The notes under the pieces were generated by a model. It was not told the origin of the DNA. It did not search any database and saw only the letters and a list, made by a program, of their open reading frames with translations. Both the position numbers and the translations under genes were made by a program. Shown here one piece after another: positions 18,410 to 28,900 of a stretch of DNA of 64,000 bases. The stretch is from Methylotenera versatilis 301 (lineage in GTDB: Bacteria; Pseudomonadota; Gammaproteobacteria; Burkholderiales; Methylophilaceae). The stretch lies in contig NC_014207.1 of NCBI RefSeq assembly GCF_000093025.1, positions 1,860,001-1,924,000 on the forward strand, given 5' to 3'. How positions within the stretch are numbered: position 1 is the stretch's first letter; each line of letters begins with the position of its first letter.

Positions 18410-19276
18410 ATGGCTATTACCTCGCGCTTAAGAACCACCAAGGCAAAACCAAGCAGCTTGAATGCTGACAGCAACATCATCAAGATTGCCGCCATTCAAA
18501 TGGCGTCAGGCCCTCAAGTTTCTGCCAACTTGAATGAAGCAGAGCGCTTGATTGAAGTTGCGGCGAATCAAGGTGCGAAGTTGGTTGCGCTGCCAGAGTA
18601 TTTCGCCATTATGGGCCTTAAAGAAACCGACAAAGTTGCAGTGCGAGAAGAAGAAGGCAAAGGTCCAATTCAAGCATTTTTAAGCAAAATGGCTAAAAAG
18701 CATAAAATTTGGTTAGTTGGCGGCTCAGTTCCACTCTCCAGCAATTTTCCTAATAAAGTTCGCAATAGCTGCTTGGTATATGACGACAAAGGTAAGCAGG
18801 TTGCACGCTACGATAAAATTCATTTGTTTGGTTTAGACTTAGGTAATGAACATTATCACGAAGAAAAAACCATAGAATCAGGTAATGAGATTCAAGTTGT
18901 TGATACACCATTTGGTAAAATTGGCTTATCAATATGCTATGACTTGCGCTTTCCTGAACTTTACCGCGCCATGGGTGAAGTCAATATGATTATTGTGCCA
19001 GCGGCGTTCACTGACACAACAGGTAGAGCGCATTGGGAAACCTTGATTCGTGCGCGCGCTATCGAAAACCTCTGTTATGTAGTAGCGCCAGCGCAAGGTG
19101 GTTATCATTTATCAGGGCGCGAAACACATGGTAACAGTATGATTGTGGATCCATGGGGCGTTATTTTAGACAGACTACCTCGTGGCTCTGGCGTTGTAAT
19201 TGCTACGATGAACCCGCAATACCAGGCCAGCTTGAGAAAAAGTTTACCTGCACTTAAACACCGTACTATTAAGTAA
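18410..19276 (+). CDS. Nitrilase-superfamily amidase (Nit1/Nit2-like)
   Basis: A cytoplasmic C-N hydrolase of 288 residues with the full catalytic triad: E63 in ALPEYFAI, K136 in ARYDKIHLF and nucleophile C176 in SICYDLRFPEL. The second glutamate (EEKTIESGN region) is also present. The close match of GLDLGNEHYHEE and GRETHGNSMIVDPWG points to the group that hydrolyses deaminated glutathione or omega-amides, a metabolite-repair role. Substrate cannot be fixed from sequence. A polar N-terminal extension of about 23 residues precedes the fold; no alternative Met start exists before it, and GGA lies 7 bases before the ATG. It sits between yhdP and tldD. Confidence 0.87.
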   Translation: MAITSRLRTTKAKPSSLNADSNIIKIAAIQMASGPQVSANLNEAERLIEVAANQGAKLVALPEYFAIMGLKETDKVAVREEEGKGPIQAFLSKMAKKHKIWLVGGSVPLSSNFPNKVRNSCLVYDDKGKQVARYDKIHLFGLDLGNEHYHEEKTIESGNEIQVVDTPFGKIGLSICYDLRFPELYRAMGEVNMIIVPAAFTDTTGRAHWETLIRARAIENLCYVVAPAQGGYHLSGRETHGNSMIVDPWGVILDRLPRGSGVVIATMNPQYQASLRKSLPALKHRTIK

Positions 19277-19322
19277 ATCTTGTAAGTAAATAGAACGTAA
19301 CCTAATACAATCGGAATCACCA

Positions 19323-20804
19323 TTGATGACCACAAAAGTCGACACATTATCAAATTCGCCTAAAATATTAGGCTCGCATTTTGACCTAGCTACCGAGTCT
19401 TTACTTGCGCCAGCTAGCTTAGATATTGCGAAGCTGCAAAATGTTTTAGGCGATATGATGTCGCACAAAATTGACTACGCTGACCTGTATTTTCAATACA
19501 GCCGCGCTGAGAGTTGGGGACTAGAAGAAGGCCAAGTTAAATCTGGCAACTTTTCTATCGACCAAGGTGTAGGCGTGCGCGCAGTCAGCGGTGAAAAAAC
19601 CGCTTTTGCCTACTCAGACGACATTACTTTAAGTGCGCTACAAGAAGCGGCTAGAGCCACTAAAGCGATTGCTAGCCTTGGTAGTGAACAAACGGCCAAC
19701 TCAGTGATTAAACGCCAAGCATCGCAACTCTACCTTCCACAAGATCCGATTGCATCGCTTTCAGCCGATGCAAAAGTGAAATTATTAGAACGTTTAGAGG
19801 CTATCGCAAGAAGCTTAGACTCTCGCATTTCACAGGTGACAGCATCCATTGCTGGCGAATATGAAGTGGTCATGGTCGCACGCCACGATGGCGTAATGGC
19901 AGCTGATGTACGCCCTCTTGTGCGCCTTTCCATCAATGTAATTGCTGAGAGCAATGGTCGCCGTGAGCAAGGCTCTAGCGGTGGTGGCGGTCGCTTTGAC
20001 TATAGTTATTTTACTGATGCGATTCTACAAGAATATGCGCAAAAAGCCGTGCATCAAGCCATTGTAAACTTGGATGCACGCCCTGCCCCAGCCGGCAGCA
20101 TGACGGTAGTGTTAGGCGCAGGCTGGCCTGGCATTTTGCTACACGAAGCCATAGGCCACGGTTTAGAAGGCGACTTCAACCGCAAAGGCAGCTCGGCTTT
20201 TTCAAACATGATAGGCCAGCAAGTCGCTGCTAAAGGCATTACCATTGTGGATGATGGTACGATACAAAATAGACGCGGCTCACTCAGCATGGATGACGAA
20301 GGCAACCAAACCAATAGAACGGTATTGATTGAAGATGGCATTTTGCGCGGCTATATACAAGACACTTTAAATGCACGTTTAATGAATATGCCTGTGACTG
20401 GCAACGCGCGCCGTGAGAGTTACGCACATATCCCCATGCCTCGCATGACCAACACCTATATGTTAAACGGTACATTACCACCAGAAGAGATCATCAAATC
20501 AGTCAAAAAAGGCTTATATGCAGCTAACTTTGGCGGCGGTCAAGTTGACATCACCAGCGGTAAATTCGTATTCAGCGCAGCGGAAGCCTATATGATTGAA
20601 GACGGTAAAATCACTTATCCAGTGAAAGGCGCTACTTTGATTGGAAATGGTCCAGAAGTGTTAAAACGTGTCTCTATGATAGGTAATGACATGTCTTTAG
20701 ACAGTGGCGTCGGCACCTGTGGCAAAGAAGGTCAAAGCGTACCGGTGGGTGTAGGTCAACCTACCCTTAAAATTGATGCACTAACTGTGGGCGGAACAGC
20801 ATAA
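19323..20804 (+). CDS. tldD: Metalloprotease TldD
   Basis: The TldD subunit of the TldD/TldE (PmbA) zinc protease, which matures peptides such as microcins and degrades unfolded peptides. It has 493 residues (E. coli 481). The zinc motif HEAIGHGLEGD is centred near residue 275, followed by the family's NRKGSSAFSNMIG and a C-terminal GTCGKEGQSVPVGVGQPTL. TldE is not in the window, so the partner must be encoded elsewhere. The start gives about 25 residues of extension before LDIAKLQNVL. It lies 46 bases after the amidase and 17 before kdoO, consistent with an operon. Confidence 0.95.
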   Translation: MMTTKVDTLSNSPKILGSHFDLATESLLAPASLDIAKLQNVLGDMMSHKIDYADLYFQYSRAESWGLEEGQVKSGNFSIDQGVGVRAVSGEKTAFAYSDDITLSALQEAARATKAIASLGSEQTANSVIKRQASQLYLPQDPIASLSADAKVKLLERLEAIARSLDSRISQVTASIAGEYEVVMVARHDGVMAADVRPLVRLSINVIAESNGRREQGSSGGGGRFDYSYFTDAILQEYAQKAVHQAIVNLDARPAPAGSMTVVLGAGWPGILLHEAIGHGLEGDFNRKGSSAFSNMIGQQVAAKGITIVDDGTIQNRRGSLSMDDEGNQTNRTVLIEDGILRGYIQDTLNARLMNMPVTGNARRESYAHIPMPRMTNTYMLNGTLPPEEIIKSVKKGLYAANFGGGQVDITSGKFVFSAAEAYMIEDGKITYPVKGATLIGNGPEVLKRVSMIGNDMSLDSGVGTCGKEGQSVPVGVGQPTLKIDALTVGGTA

Positions 20805-20821
20805 ACGCTAGGATTTAAGTA

Positions 20822-21718
20822 ATGAATATCATCAAAACATTCAATTTTAATCAGTGGGATACCACGGTAGATTCTTCTGTGAGAGATGAAGTCATTGATG
20901 CCTTAGAGCACGGGCATGTGATTGCGCTGCCACAACTCGAATTCAAGTTATTACCCGAAGAGCAGAAATTCCTCTCCCCAGATTGGGCAGATAAAAAATC
21001 GAAGAATATCTCATTAAGACCTCGCGCAGGAGGAGTTAGTGGGCTAAAAGGTGCAATAGGAAGCGAAGCTGATTTAAGTGCAATTCAAGCAATGATACAG
21101 CGCTATGCAGATCAGTCATTACAGCTGATCTCGGCAATATTGCCGAGTTATATGCCAAACTTAACCATTGCCAATACAAGCTTTAGACCACTTGAAGTGG
21201 AAACTCGTGCGAGTTCATATCGTAAAGATGATACGCGCTTACATTCAGATGCGTTTCCATCTAACCCTACGCAAGGCACAAGATTACTCAGAGTATTTAA
21301 CAATGTGAACCCTTACGGAAAACCACGCGTTTGGCGGGTAGGCGAACCGTTTGATAAAATGGCAGAAGCCTATTTGCCTAAAACCAAAGCATTGCTGCCT
21401 ATGCAAGCTTGGTTAATGAAGCAGCTTCATATTACCAAAAGAACGCGTACCGAATACGACCATCGTATGCTGCAGCTGCACGACCAGCTCAAAGCTGACA
21501 TGCATTACCAACAGCATGCACCTCAACAATCCGTCAACTTCATGCCAGGAACCACTTGGATTGTCTATTCAGACCAAGTGCTGCACGCAGCCATGGCGGG
21601 TCAATACATGATGGAGCAAACGTTTTCTTTACCCGCTAACGCACTTAAGTGGCCAGAAACTGCACCGCTAAAAGTGTTAGAGAAAATGCTAAATAAACCT
21701 TTGATTAACTCAAGATAA
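20822..21718 (+). CDS. kdoO: Kdo 3-hydroxylase (Fe(II)/2-oxoglutarate dioxygenase)
   Basis: A 298-residue dioxygenase that hydroxylates the Kdo of lipid A core, giving D-glycero-D-talo-oct-2-ulosonic acid (Ko), as in Burkholderia and Yersinia. The iron triad is visible as H141 and D143 (RLHSDAFPS) and distal H255 (DQVLHAAMAGQ). The family motifs ISLRPRAGGVSGLKG and RLLRVFNNVNPYGKPRVWRVG are clear. No signal peptide is seen; it works at the cytoplasmic face on the lipid A precursor. It is 17 bases after tldD, probably co-transcribed. It predicts that this organism makes Ko-containing LPS. Confidence 0.88.
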   Translation: MNIIKTFNFNQWDTTVDSSVRDEVIDALEHGHVIALPQLEFKLLPEEQKFLSPDWADKKSKNISLRPRAGGVSGLKGAIGSEADLSAIQAMIQRYADQSLQLISAILPSYMPNLTIANTSFRPLEVETRASSYRKDDTRLHSDAFPSNPTQGTRLLRVFNNVNPYGKPRVWRVGEPFDKMAEAYLPKTKALLPMQAWLMKQLHITKRTRTEYDHRMLQLHDQLKADMHYQQHAPQQSVNFMPGTTWIVYSDQVLHAAMAGQYMMEQTFSLPANALKWPETAPLKVLEKMLNKPLINSR

Positions 21719-21788
21719 ATCAACAAAAATACATTGTTACTTAGAGAATTAACTCTAAGAAAAAACAGCTCACTACTGCCCATACCGT

Positions 21789-21794
21789 TATAAT
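21789..21794 (+). promoter_or_regulatory. Probable -10 element for mfd
   Basis: A perfect TATAAT lies 31 bases before the mfd ATG. No good -35 is found at 16-18 bases upstream. A perfect 7-base inverted repeat CTTAGAG/CTCTAAG (21740-21759) lies just upstream and may be an operator. No T-run follows it on either strand, so I do not read it as a terminator. Confidence 0.4.
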
Positions 21795-21825
21795 CTAGCC
21801 TTTCAAAACTTCATTAAACTCATTC

Positions 21826-24800
21826 ATGTCGCAGACTTCACTGCTAGTTCCAAAATCAGGTCAATCTAACCGTGTTGAGCTTTCAACCAATGGCGAAGAT
21901 GGGCTAGCTTTAGCTGAGTTAGCGCTTAAAATTAAAAGTGCCTCGCCTACAAAACCATTAGTGATTATTACCGCGAATGCCTTTGATGCGCAGCGGTTGC
22001 TTGAAGAAATTCCATACTTTGCGCCCTCCCTCACGGTTAATTTATTACCTGATTGGGAAACACTGCCCTACGATCAATTTTCACCACATCCTGACTTAAT
22101 TTCAGATCGACTCACCACGCTTTACCAAATCAGCCAAAATTCATGTGATGTGATTATTGTGCCGCTATCAACTGCCTTGATTCGCTTAAGCCCTAAGGCA
22201 TATTTAAGTGCGAATACCTTTATGCTCAAAAAAGGGCAGATACTGGATACTGAAGCGCTGCGACGCCAATGTGCTGAAGCTGGTTATCACCATGTGAGTC
22301 AAGTGATTTCGCATGGTGAATTTAGTGTACGTGGCGGCCTAGTTGATTTATTTCCTATGGGTTCAGCGCTACCTTACCGTATTGATTTATTTGATAACGA
22401 AATTGAAACCATACGCACATTTGATGTAGACACACAGCGCAGCCTTTACCCTGTACCGGAAATTCGACTGTTACCTGCGCGTGAGTTTCCGCTAGATGAA
22501 GCAGGTGTCGCGCTATTTCGTGGTCAGTTTAGAGAAGCATTTGAAGGCGACCCACAACGCGCAAAAATCTATAAAGATGTCAGCAAAGGCATAGCTTCTG
22601 GCGGTATTGAATGGTATTTACCGTTGTTTTTCGAACAAACAGCGACCTTCCTCGACTATCTGCCTACCGATTGCGTCCTTTGCTTGCATGGTGATTTAGA
22701 CCAAAGTGCGCAACAGTTTTGGCGCGAGGCGCAATCTCGTTACCGCACACTGGCGCATGATGCGGAACGTCCATTATTAACACCTGAAACACTACTGATT
22801 AAAACAGAAGATTTCTTTAGCACCTCGCATCAATTTACACGTATTTCATTAAACACAAACAGTAAGACAACTGGCTTACCAGCGTTAGATATTGAGCGCC
22901 GAGCTGAAAAGCCTTTGCATAAACTACAAAGCTATATCAGTGATTTTTCTGGTCGCATTTTAATTGCTGCAGAAAGCCTAGGTCGCAGAGAAACCATTTC
23001 ACAGCTATTTGCTGAACATGGCATACAACCAGCCTTGATTGAGACTTGGGCAGAGTTCGTCGATTCTAAAGAAAAAGTAATGCTAGGCGTGTCACCGTTG
23101 CATCATGGTTTTTGTTTAGAAAACAAAACCATCAGCAAATCAATCGCCGTGATTACAGAAGCTGAACTTTACGCCGCCACAGTTCGCCAGCAACGCCGTA
23201 GAGAAAAAGAAAAAGCCCGCAGTACAGAAGGCATGCTCAAAGATTTATCTGAGCTACGCATGGACGACCCTGTGGTACATGAACAACATGGTGTGGGACG
23301 TTACAAAGGCTTAGTGAATATAGATTTCGGCGAAGGCGAAACTGAGCTTTTGCTATTGGAATATTTCGGCGACGATAAACTTTACGTGCCAGTTTCACAG
23401 CTATTCTTAATCTCACGTTATTCTGGCGGACCGCCTGAGTCCGCCCCGTTGCACCGTTTAGGTAGTGGTAATTGGGAAAAAGCCAAGAAAAAAGCACTCA
23501 AACAAATTCGTGATACTGCTGCTGAACTGCTTAATCTATACGCACAACGCGCATCACGTCGTGGTCATGCGTTTACCTTGAGCTTGCACGATTATGAAAC
23601 TTTTTGTGAAGGCTTTCCGTTTGAAGAAACACCAGACCAATTAGAAGCCATTGAAAACGTCATCAAAGATATGCAATCTGGCCGTCCAATGGATAGGTTA
23701 GTCTGTGGCGATGTAGGCTTTGGTAAAACTGAAGTTGCACTACGCGCCGCTTTTGTAGCGGTGATGGGTGGCAGGCAAGTTGCCGTGCTTGTACCAACCA
23801 CACTATTAGCCGAACAACACTTTAACAACTTTAAAGATCGTTTCGCTGAATGGCCGATTAAAATTGCTGAAATCTCGCGCTTTAGAACTGCCAAAGAGCA
23901 AAAAGAAGCATTGGCTGGCTTAGAGGCAGGGCAAATCGACATCATTATCGGTACGCATCGCTTGATTCAAAAAGATGTAAAATTTAAGAATTTAGGGCTA
24001 GTGGTATTAGATGAAGAGCACCGCTTTGGTGTTCGACAAAAAGAGCAGTTAAAAGCTCTACGTGCCGAGGTTGATATACTCACGCTAACAGCCACGCCAA
24101 TTCCACGCACGCTAAGTATGGCGATGGAAGGCTTGCGCGAATTTTCAATTATCACAACGCCGCCGCAAAAACGTTTGAGCATCAAAACATTCCATACCGA
24201 TTATTCTGAAGGCATCATTCGCGAAGCCGTCATGCGTGAATTTAAGCGTGGTGGTCAGGTTTATTTCTTACATAATGAAGTGGATACTATCCACTCCATG
24301 CGCGAAAAGCTTGAACGCATTGTGCCTGATGCCCGCATTGCGGTGGCGCACGGCCAGTTACGTGAGCGCGAGCTAGAACATGTCATGCGAGATTTTTATA
24401 ATCAGCGTTACAACTTATTGCTATGCACTACCATTATTGAAACTGGTATTGATGTACCAACAGCCAATACCATCATTTTGAACAAAGCCGATATGTTTGG
24501 TTTAGCGCAAATGCACCAGTTACGTGGCCGCGTGGGTCGCTCGCATCACCAAGCATATGCTTACTTGCTCACAGACCCAGATCGTAAAATTACCGTACAG
24601 GCGCAAAAGCGCTTAGATGCGATTCAACTGATGGAAGATCTAGGTGCAGGCTTTCATCTTGCGATGCACGATTTAGAAATTCGCGGTGCAGGTGAGTTAT
24701 TAGGCGACAGCCAAAGTGGTGAAATGCAAGAAATCGGCTTTCATTTGTATTCTGACATGCTCAACCATGCAGTGAAGCAACTCAAAGCAGGTAAAGAGCC

Positions 24801-25254
24801 TGACTTAAATGCACCGCTTGGCGTCACAACTGAAATCAATTTACATACGCCAGCGCTGCTACCCACCAAATATTGCCCTGATGTGCATGAGCGCTTGGTC
24901 ATTTATAAACGCCTAGCTAACTGCGTCAATGACGATGATTTAGACAATATGCAAGAAGAGCTGATCGACCGCTTTGGCTTGCTGCCAGAGCAAGGCGAAG
25001 CACTCATTGCCTGCCACAGATTACGTATTGCCGCTAAAGCGATTGGCATCATTAAAATTGACGCCAGTTCTGAAACTATTCAGCTACAATTTAACCCCAA
25101 AGCAGACATTGACCCAACCAAGTTGATTGCCTTATTACAGCGTGACCGCCGTTGTCGCATGAATGGTCCCGATAAGTTAAGAGTAACGATAGGCTTAGAA
25201 GACCTCCAACTAAGAGCTGACTTTGTGAAAACGTTGTTAAAAGAATTTATTTAA
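21826..25254 (+). CDS. mfd: Transcription-repair coupling factor Mfd
   Basis: An 1142-residue DNA translocase that removes RNA polymerase stalled at lesions and recruits UvrA. The N-terminal UvrB-homology module covers about 1-350 (LLPDWETLPYDQFSPH, SHGEFSVRGGLVDLFPMGS). The RNAP-interaction domain is near 480-560 (DPVVHEQHGVGRYKGL). The RecG-like translocase has Walker A GDVGFGKTEVALRAAF, DEEH in VVLDEEHRFGV, and motifs LTATPIPRTLSMAM and QLRGRVGRSHHQAYAYLL. A C-terminal TRCF domain ends the protein. Length and all domains are normal. It is followed at 17 bases by dedA. Confidence 0.97.
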   Translation: MSQTSLLVPKSGQSNRVELSTNGEDGLALAELALKIKSASPTKPLVIITANAFDAQRLLEEIPYFAPSLTVNLLPDWETLPYDQFSPHPDLISDRLTTLYQISQNSCDVIIVPLSTALIRLSPKAYLSANTFMLKKGQILDTEALRRQCAEAGYHHVSQVISHGEFSVRGGLVDLFPMGSALPYRIDLFDNEIETIRTFDVDTQRSLYPVPEIRLLPAREFPLDEAGVALFRGQFREAFEGDPQRAKIYKDVSKGIASGGIEWYLPLFFEQTATFLDYLPTDCVLCLHGDLDQSAQQFWREAQSRYRTLAHDAERPLLTPETLLIKTEDFFSTSHQFTRISLNTNSKTTGLPALDIERRAEKPLHKLQSYISDFSGRILIAAESLGRRETISQLFAEHGIQPALIETWAEFVDSKEKVMLGVSPLHHGFCLENKTISKSIAVITEAELYAATVRQQRRREKEKARSTEGMLKDLSELRMDDPVVHEQHGVGRYKGLVNIDFGEGETELLLLEYFGDDKLYVPVSQLFLISRYSGGPPESAPLHRLGSGNWEKAKKKALKQIRDTAAELLNLYAQRASRRGHAFTLSLHDYETFCEGFPFEETPDQLEAIENVIKDMQSGRPMDRLVCGDVGFGKTEVALRAAFVAVMGGRQVAVLVPTTLLAEQHFNNFKDRFAEWPIKIAEISRFRTAKEQKEALAGLEAGQIDIIIGTHRLIQKDVKFKNLGLVVLDEEHRFGVRQKEQLKALRAEVDILTLTATPIPRTLSMAMEGLREFSIITTPPQKRLSIKTFHTDYSEGIIREAVMREFKRGGQVYFLHNEVDTIHSMREKLERIVPDARIAVAHGQLRERELEHVMRDFYNQRYNLLLCTTIIETGIDVPTANTIILNKADMFGLAQMHQLRGRVGRSHHQAYAYLLTDPDRKITVQAQKRLDAIQLMEDLGAGFHLAMHDLEIRGAGELLGDSQSGEMQEIGFHLYSDMLNHAVKQLKAGKEPDLNAPLGVTTEINLHTPALLPTKYCPDVHERLVIYKRLANCVNDDDLDNMQEELIDRFGLLPEQGEALIACHRLRIAAKAIGIIKIDASSETIQLQFNPKADIDPTKLIALLQRDRRCRMNGPDKLRVTIGLEDLQLRADFVKTLLKEFI

Positions 25255-25270
25255 GAAAGTAGCAAAAAAT

Positions 25271-25882
25271 ATGTTGGAAAAATTTATCGCGCTTGTCGCC
25301 GCATGGATTATAAGCGTCATCTCTACAATGGGCTACGGCGGCATCGTACTACTCATGGCAATTGAGTCGGCTTGTATTCCGCTACCTTCAGAAATCATCA
25401 TGCCTTTTGCTGGATTCTTGGTTTCAAAAGGTGAAATGTCACTTCTAGGCATTGCGCTAGCTGGTGCATTGGGTTGCGTTATCGGCTCAATTCCAGCTTA
25501 TTATGTCGGTATGTTTGGTGGCAGACCGCTAGCAGAACGATATGGCAAGTATTTACTGATTAGCAAAAGAGATTTAGATTGGGCGGATAATGCCTTTGCA
25601 AAGCATGGTCAGCTCATTATTTTTCTTGGTCGTATGTTACCTGGTGTACGCACTTTTATCGCTTTTCCAGCGGGTGTTGCGCGGATGAACATGTCTAAAT
25701 TCATCATTTACACCTTTATCGGCTCGTTCATTTGGTGTTGGTTACTGGGTTACGCCGGAATGAAAACTGGTGAGCATTGGGAAGATTTAAAAGTATATTT
25801 CCATGAATTCCATTACGTCATAATCGGCGCAGGAATCATTTTTTTGATTTGGTATGTCAGACGCCACTTTAAGCAAGATTAA
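25271..25882 (+). CDS. DedA/SNARE-associated family membrane protein
   Basis: A 203-residue inner-membrane protein of the DedA family, members of which act as lipid scramblases or flippases (undecaprenyl phosphate or phosphatidylethanolamine in characterised cases). Membrane and re-entrant segments include VLLMAIESACIPLPSEIIMP (about 27-46), which carries the conserved acidic residue in ESACIPLPSE, then ALAGALGCVIGSIPAYYVG. The signature FLGRMLPGVRTFIAFPAGVA with its conserved arginines follows, and a last segment is near 178-195. Which lipid it handles cannot be told. It ends at a bidirectional terminator shared with the convergent addA-like gene. Confidence 0.9.
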   Translation: MLEKFIALVAAWIISVISTMGYGGIVLLMAIESACIPLPSEIIMPFAGFLVSKGEMSLLGIALAGALGCVIGSIPAYYVGMFGGRPLAERYGKYLLISKRDLDWADNAFAKHGQLIIFLGRMLPGVRTFIAFPAGVARMNMSKFIIYTFIGSFIWCWLLGYAGMKTGEHWEDLKVYFHEFHYVIIGAGIIFLIWYVRRHFKQD

Positions 25883-25895
25883 ATAAAGCTCTAGT

Positions 25896-25926
25896 TAATA
25901 AAGTGAGTTCTTGAACTCATTTTATT
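25896..25926. terminator. Bidirectional terminator between convergent dedA and addA-like genes
   Basis: The arm TAATAAAGTGAGTTC pairs with GAACTCATTTTATTA (one G-A mismatch) around a TT turn. T-rich flanks lie on both strands. It sits in the 47-base gap between the two stops. Confidence 0.75.
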
Positions 25927-25929
25927 AAA

Positions 25930-28900
25930 TTATAACTCCACCAACTTACCCGCACTTAAAAACAGTACTGCTTTTTTAATGGGCAAGTTTTCATGACTAA
26001 ATAGCCCCGCATACCGCTCCAATTGTGGGCGGTGCTGTTCTGCCATAAGACTTAAATCATCTGTTGTACTTTTCGCCTCATCTAATGTCGTTAATTTATA
26101 ATCGACAATCCAGCGTACGTCGTTCTCAATAAAAGTGCGGTCTATCACATGGTTTTTAACACCATCCTCTTGCGTCTGCAACAAGCTTAATTCACTTACT
26201 GAATCAGTATGATTTTGCAGAACCCATTGCCCAGCGGCACTTGCTAAGGTGGTTTGCAAGGCCGCCAATACTTGCATAGCGCCCTGATCAGCTAATTGCT
26301 TAACATGTCCTTGTTGTGCCAGCCACTTTTGCATGGCGGGTTGGCATTGCTCTAAACGTTGATATGTCCAACTTTGCAGATCTGTTTTTGCGAACAGCTC
26401 CATATATAGATGCGCGAGTGTGCCGCAGTGTTTTTGGAAATCAATTTCACGAGCACGTTCACTGGAGAAGTCACCTAAAACATCAGATTGCTCATTCATT
26501 TGTAGGTCGGCCTTTAGCCCTTCATGTCGAGCTAAAGGCCGACCTACAATATCATCACCAATAAGAGTTGAGTTGGAAATATGTACAAAATGCTCACTAG
26601 GCAAACGTTGCAATTGCGGCTTAAATTGCTTTATATCTAGCCCTGCTTGGGCATTAACATTTTGCTTAACGGGTGTCGCTTGGGCAAAGTCCGCCTCTAC
26701 CGCAGGCCATAATCCTTGTAGCAAGGAATTTGCTGTAGGTTTAATTTCACCTTCTTTATTGGCTTGCATACTAGCAATCAAATGTAGCTGTCTATGCGCG
26801 CGCGTTGCTGCCACATACAGCAAACGCACCAATTCATTCTCTGCACGCGTTTTTTCTAAATTTTTAAGAAAATCATATACGTCAGCGCCTGTATTAGTTT
26901 TAGCAACTGCTTTACTCTTTAATGGTGCAACAATTAAATGTAAATGATTATCCACCACCACTTCTTGCCATAGCACCAACTCATTATCTCCATTTCTAGG
27001 CTGACGATTTAGCGCTGGCAGTATCACAGCATCAAACTCCAAACCTTTAGACTTATGGATGGTTAAAAACTGCACGCTGCCATCAGCTTCGATATCTGGC
27101 TTTGCGTAAAGCTTTTGCATGCCTAACTCTAGTGAAGCAATATCTAAATGCCCGCTACGACCAGTTTTTTCGACCAAATCAAAAAACACTTGCACATCAC
27201 GATTATCTCCCGCATCGACCAAGCACTTACCACCACCTAATTGCAGCCAGGTGCTTTCTATCCAACGACGTAAAGGCATGCGACCTTGTCCGTTAAATGC
27301 AGTGGTTAACACGCTATTAACGTGCGCTAAGCGTAACTGACCATCTTCACTCAAGCGGCTTAATCGCGCTTTATCTTGCATCAATTGCCATATAGTTGCA
27401 CGGTGGTTATCCGCTGCCAACGCATGCAAATCCGCTAAGGTTAGCCCACACCATGGCGCACGCAACACATTGAGCCAATGCGTTCTATCGGCACGGTGAT
27501 GAAGCGCGCAGACCAATGACAACGCGTCTTGCACGGTTTGTCGCTCATTCAAATGTTCAATCTCAACGGCTTGAAATTTCAGCGCGGGGTGATTACGTCT
27601 AATTTCAGACACCAGCTCTTTTAAATGGCTGCGGCTTCTGACTAACACAGCAATATTATAGTGAGCGCCATTCTCCGAACGAAGTTTGACGATTAAATCT
27701 GCTACATAGTTAGCTTCAATCTGCTTAAGGTCAGCTTTTTGGCTTTCTTCTTGATCCGTCACCTCCAAAATCAACGGATGCAAAGTGACACCTTCACCTG
27801 CTACATTAGGTCGCGTAGCTGTAAACTTTCTGTAGCTAATGGCACCTTGGTTGATATTATCGTTCGCAGGGAAAACTTGCTTAAATGCGTTATTAATCCA
27901 ATCGACCACCGCTGGATGCGAGCGATTATTGCGGCTTAGCTGTAATCGTGTCAGCGGCAAATGACCGATACCAAACTCGCTTGCTTGTAGAAACAAGCTC
28001 ACATCCGCCTTACGAAAACGGTAGATGGATTGCATAGGATCACCCACGCAGAATAAGGTGCGCCCATCATCTGGTTGCCAACCCTCTATGAGTTTTTCTA
28101 TTAAACGTGTTTGTACTGGGCTGGTATCTTGAAACTCATCAATCAGCAAATGTGAGATTTTATAGTCTAGTTTGAGCGCCAAATCAGTCGCACCCTGCTC
28201 GTTTTCTAGCGCCAGTTGTGCACTTTGCGCAATGGCAACGAAATCCACTTCGCCAGCCGCCTGAAAGACTATCCATAAATGCCGCTCAGCCAATATCAGC
28301 AATCTTGTGAGTGCTTTAATAATCTCTTGATTCTCGGCAATATTCGCTAAAGCAGGCAAATCGAGCACACTTGCAATCACTTGGCTACTTTCTAAACTAC
28401 TCACTATTTCAGAGTAAGCCTCTTTGTAAGTTTTGCCTTCAGGCGTCGCTGGAAAACCTATATTTTTATTGAGACTCTTACGAAATGTTCGCTCTGATTT
28501 AGTCACTAGGAAATTCGCCAGCGCTTGCCAATCCGGCAAGCATTCAGCCTCTGCAGTGATTGGCTGTTGCCAATCTCGCAAAGGCGCAATCTCGGCATCT
28601 GCCTCTAAATTACTCGCAGCATATCTGGCAATCGGCATGAGTAAACTTTGCACTCTAGGTGTTAATGTATCGAGCACCACTTGTAAGTTTTCAGCGATTA
28701 AATGTTGCAGTGCAACCGCTGTATTCTGAGAAACCTCTTCGATATCTTTACTATGCAAATCAACTGCATGTGGCAGCCATTGATCACGCCTTGCTAACAT
28801 TTTTGCCAATAACTCAGCCAGTTTTTCACTATTGTTGTCTAAGTAGCTCAAAGCAACGATGACAGTATCGTCTGGCTTAGTTTCATGCACGATATGGGCT

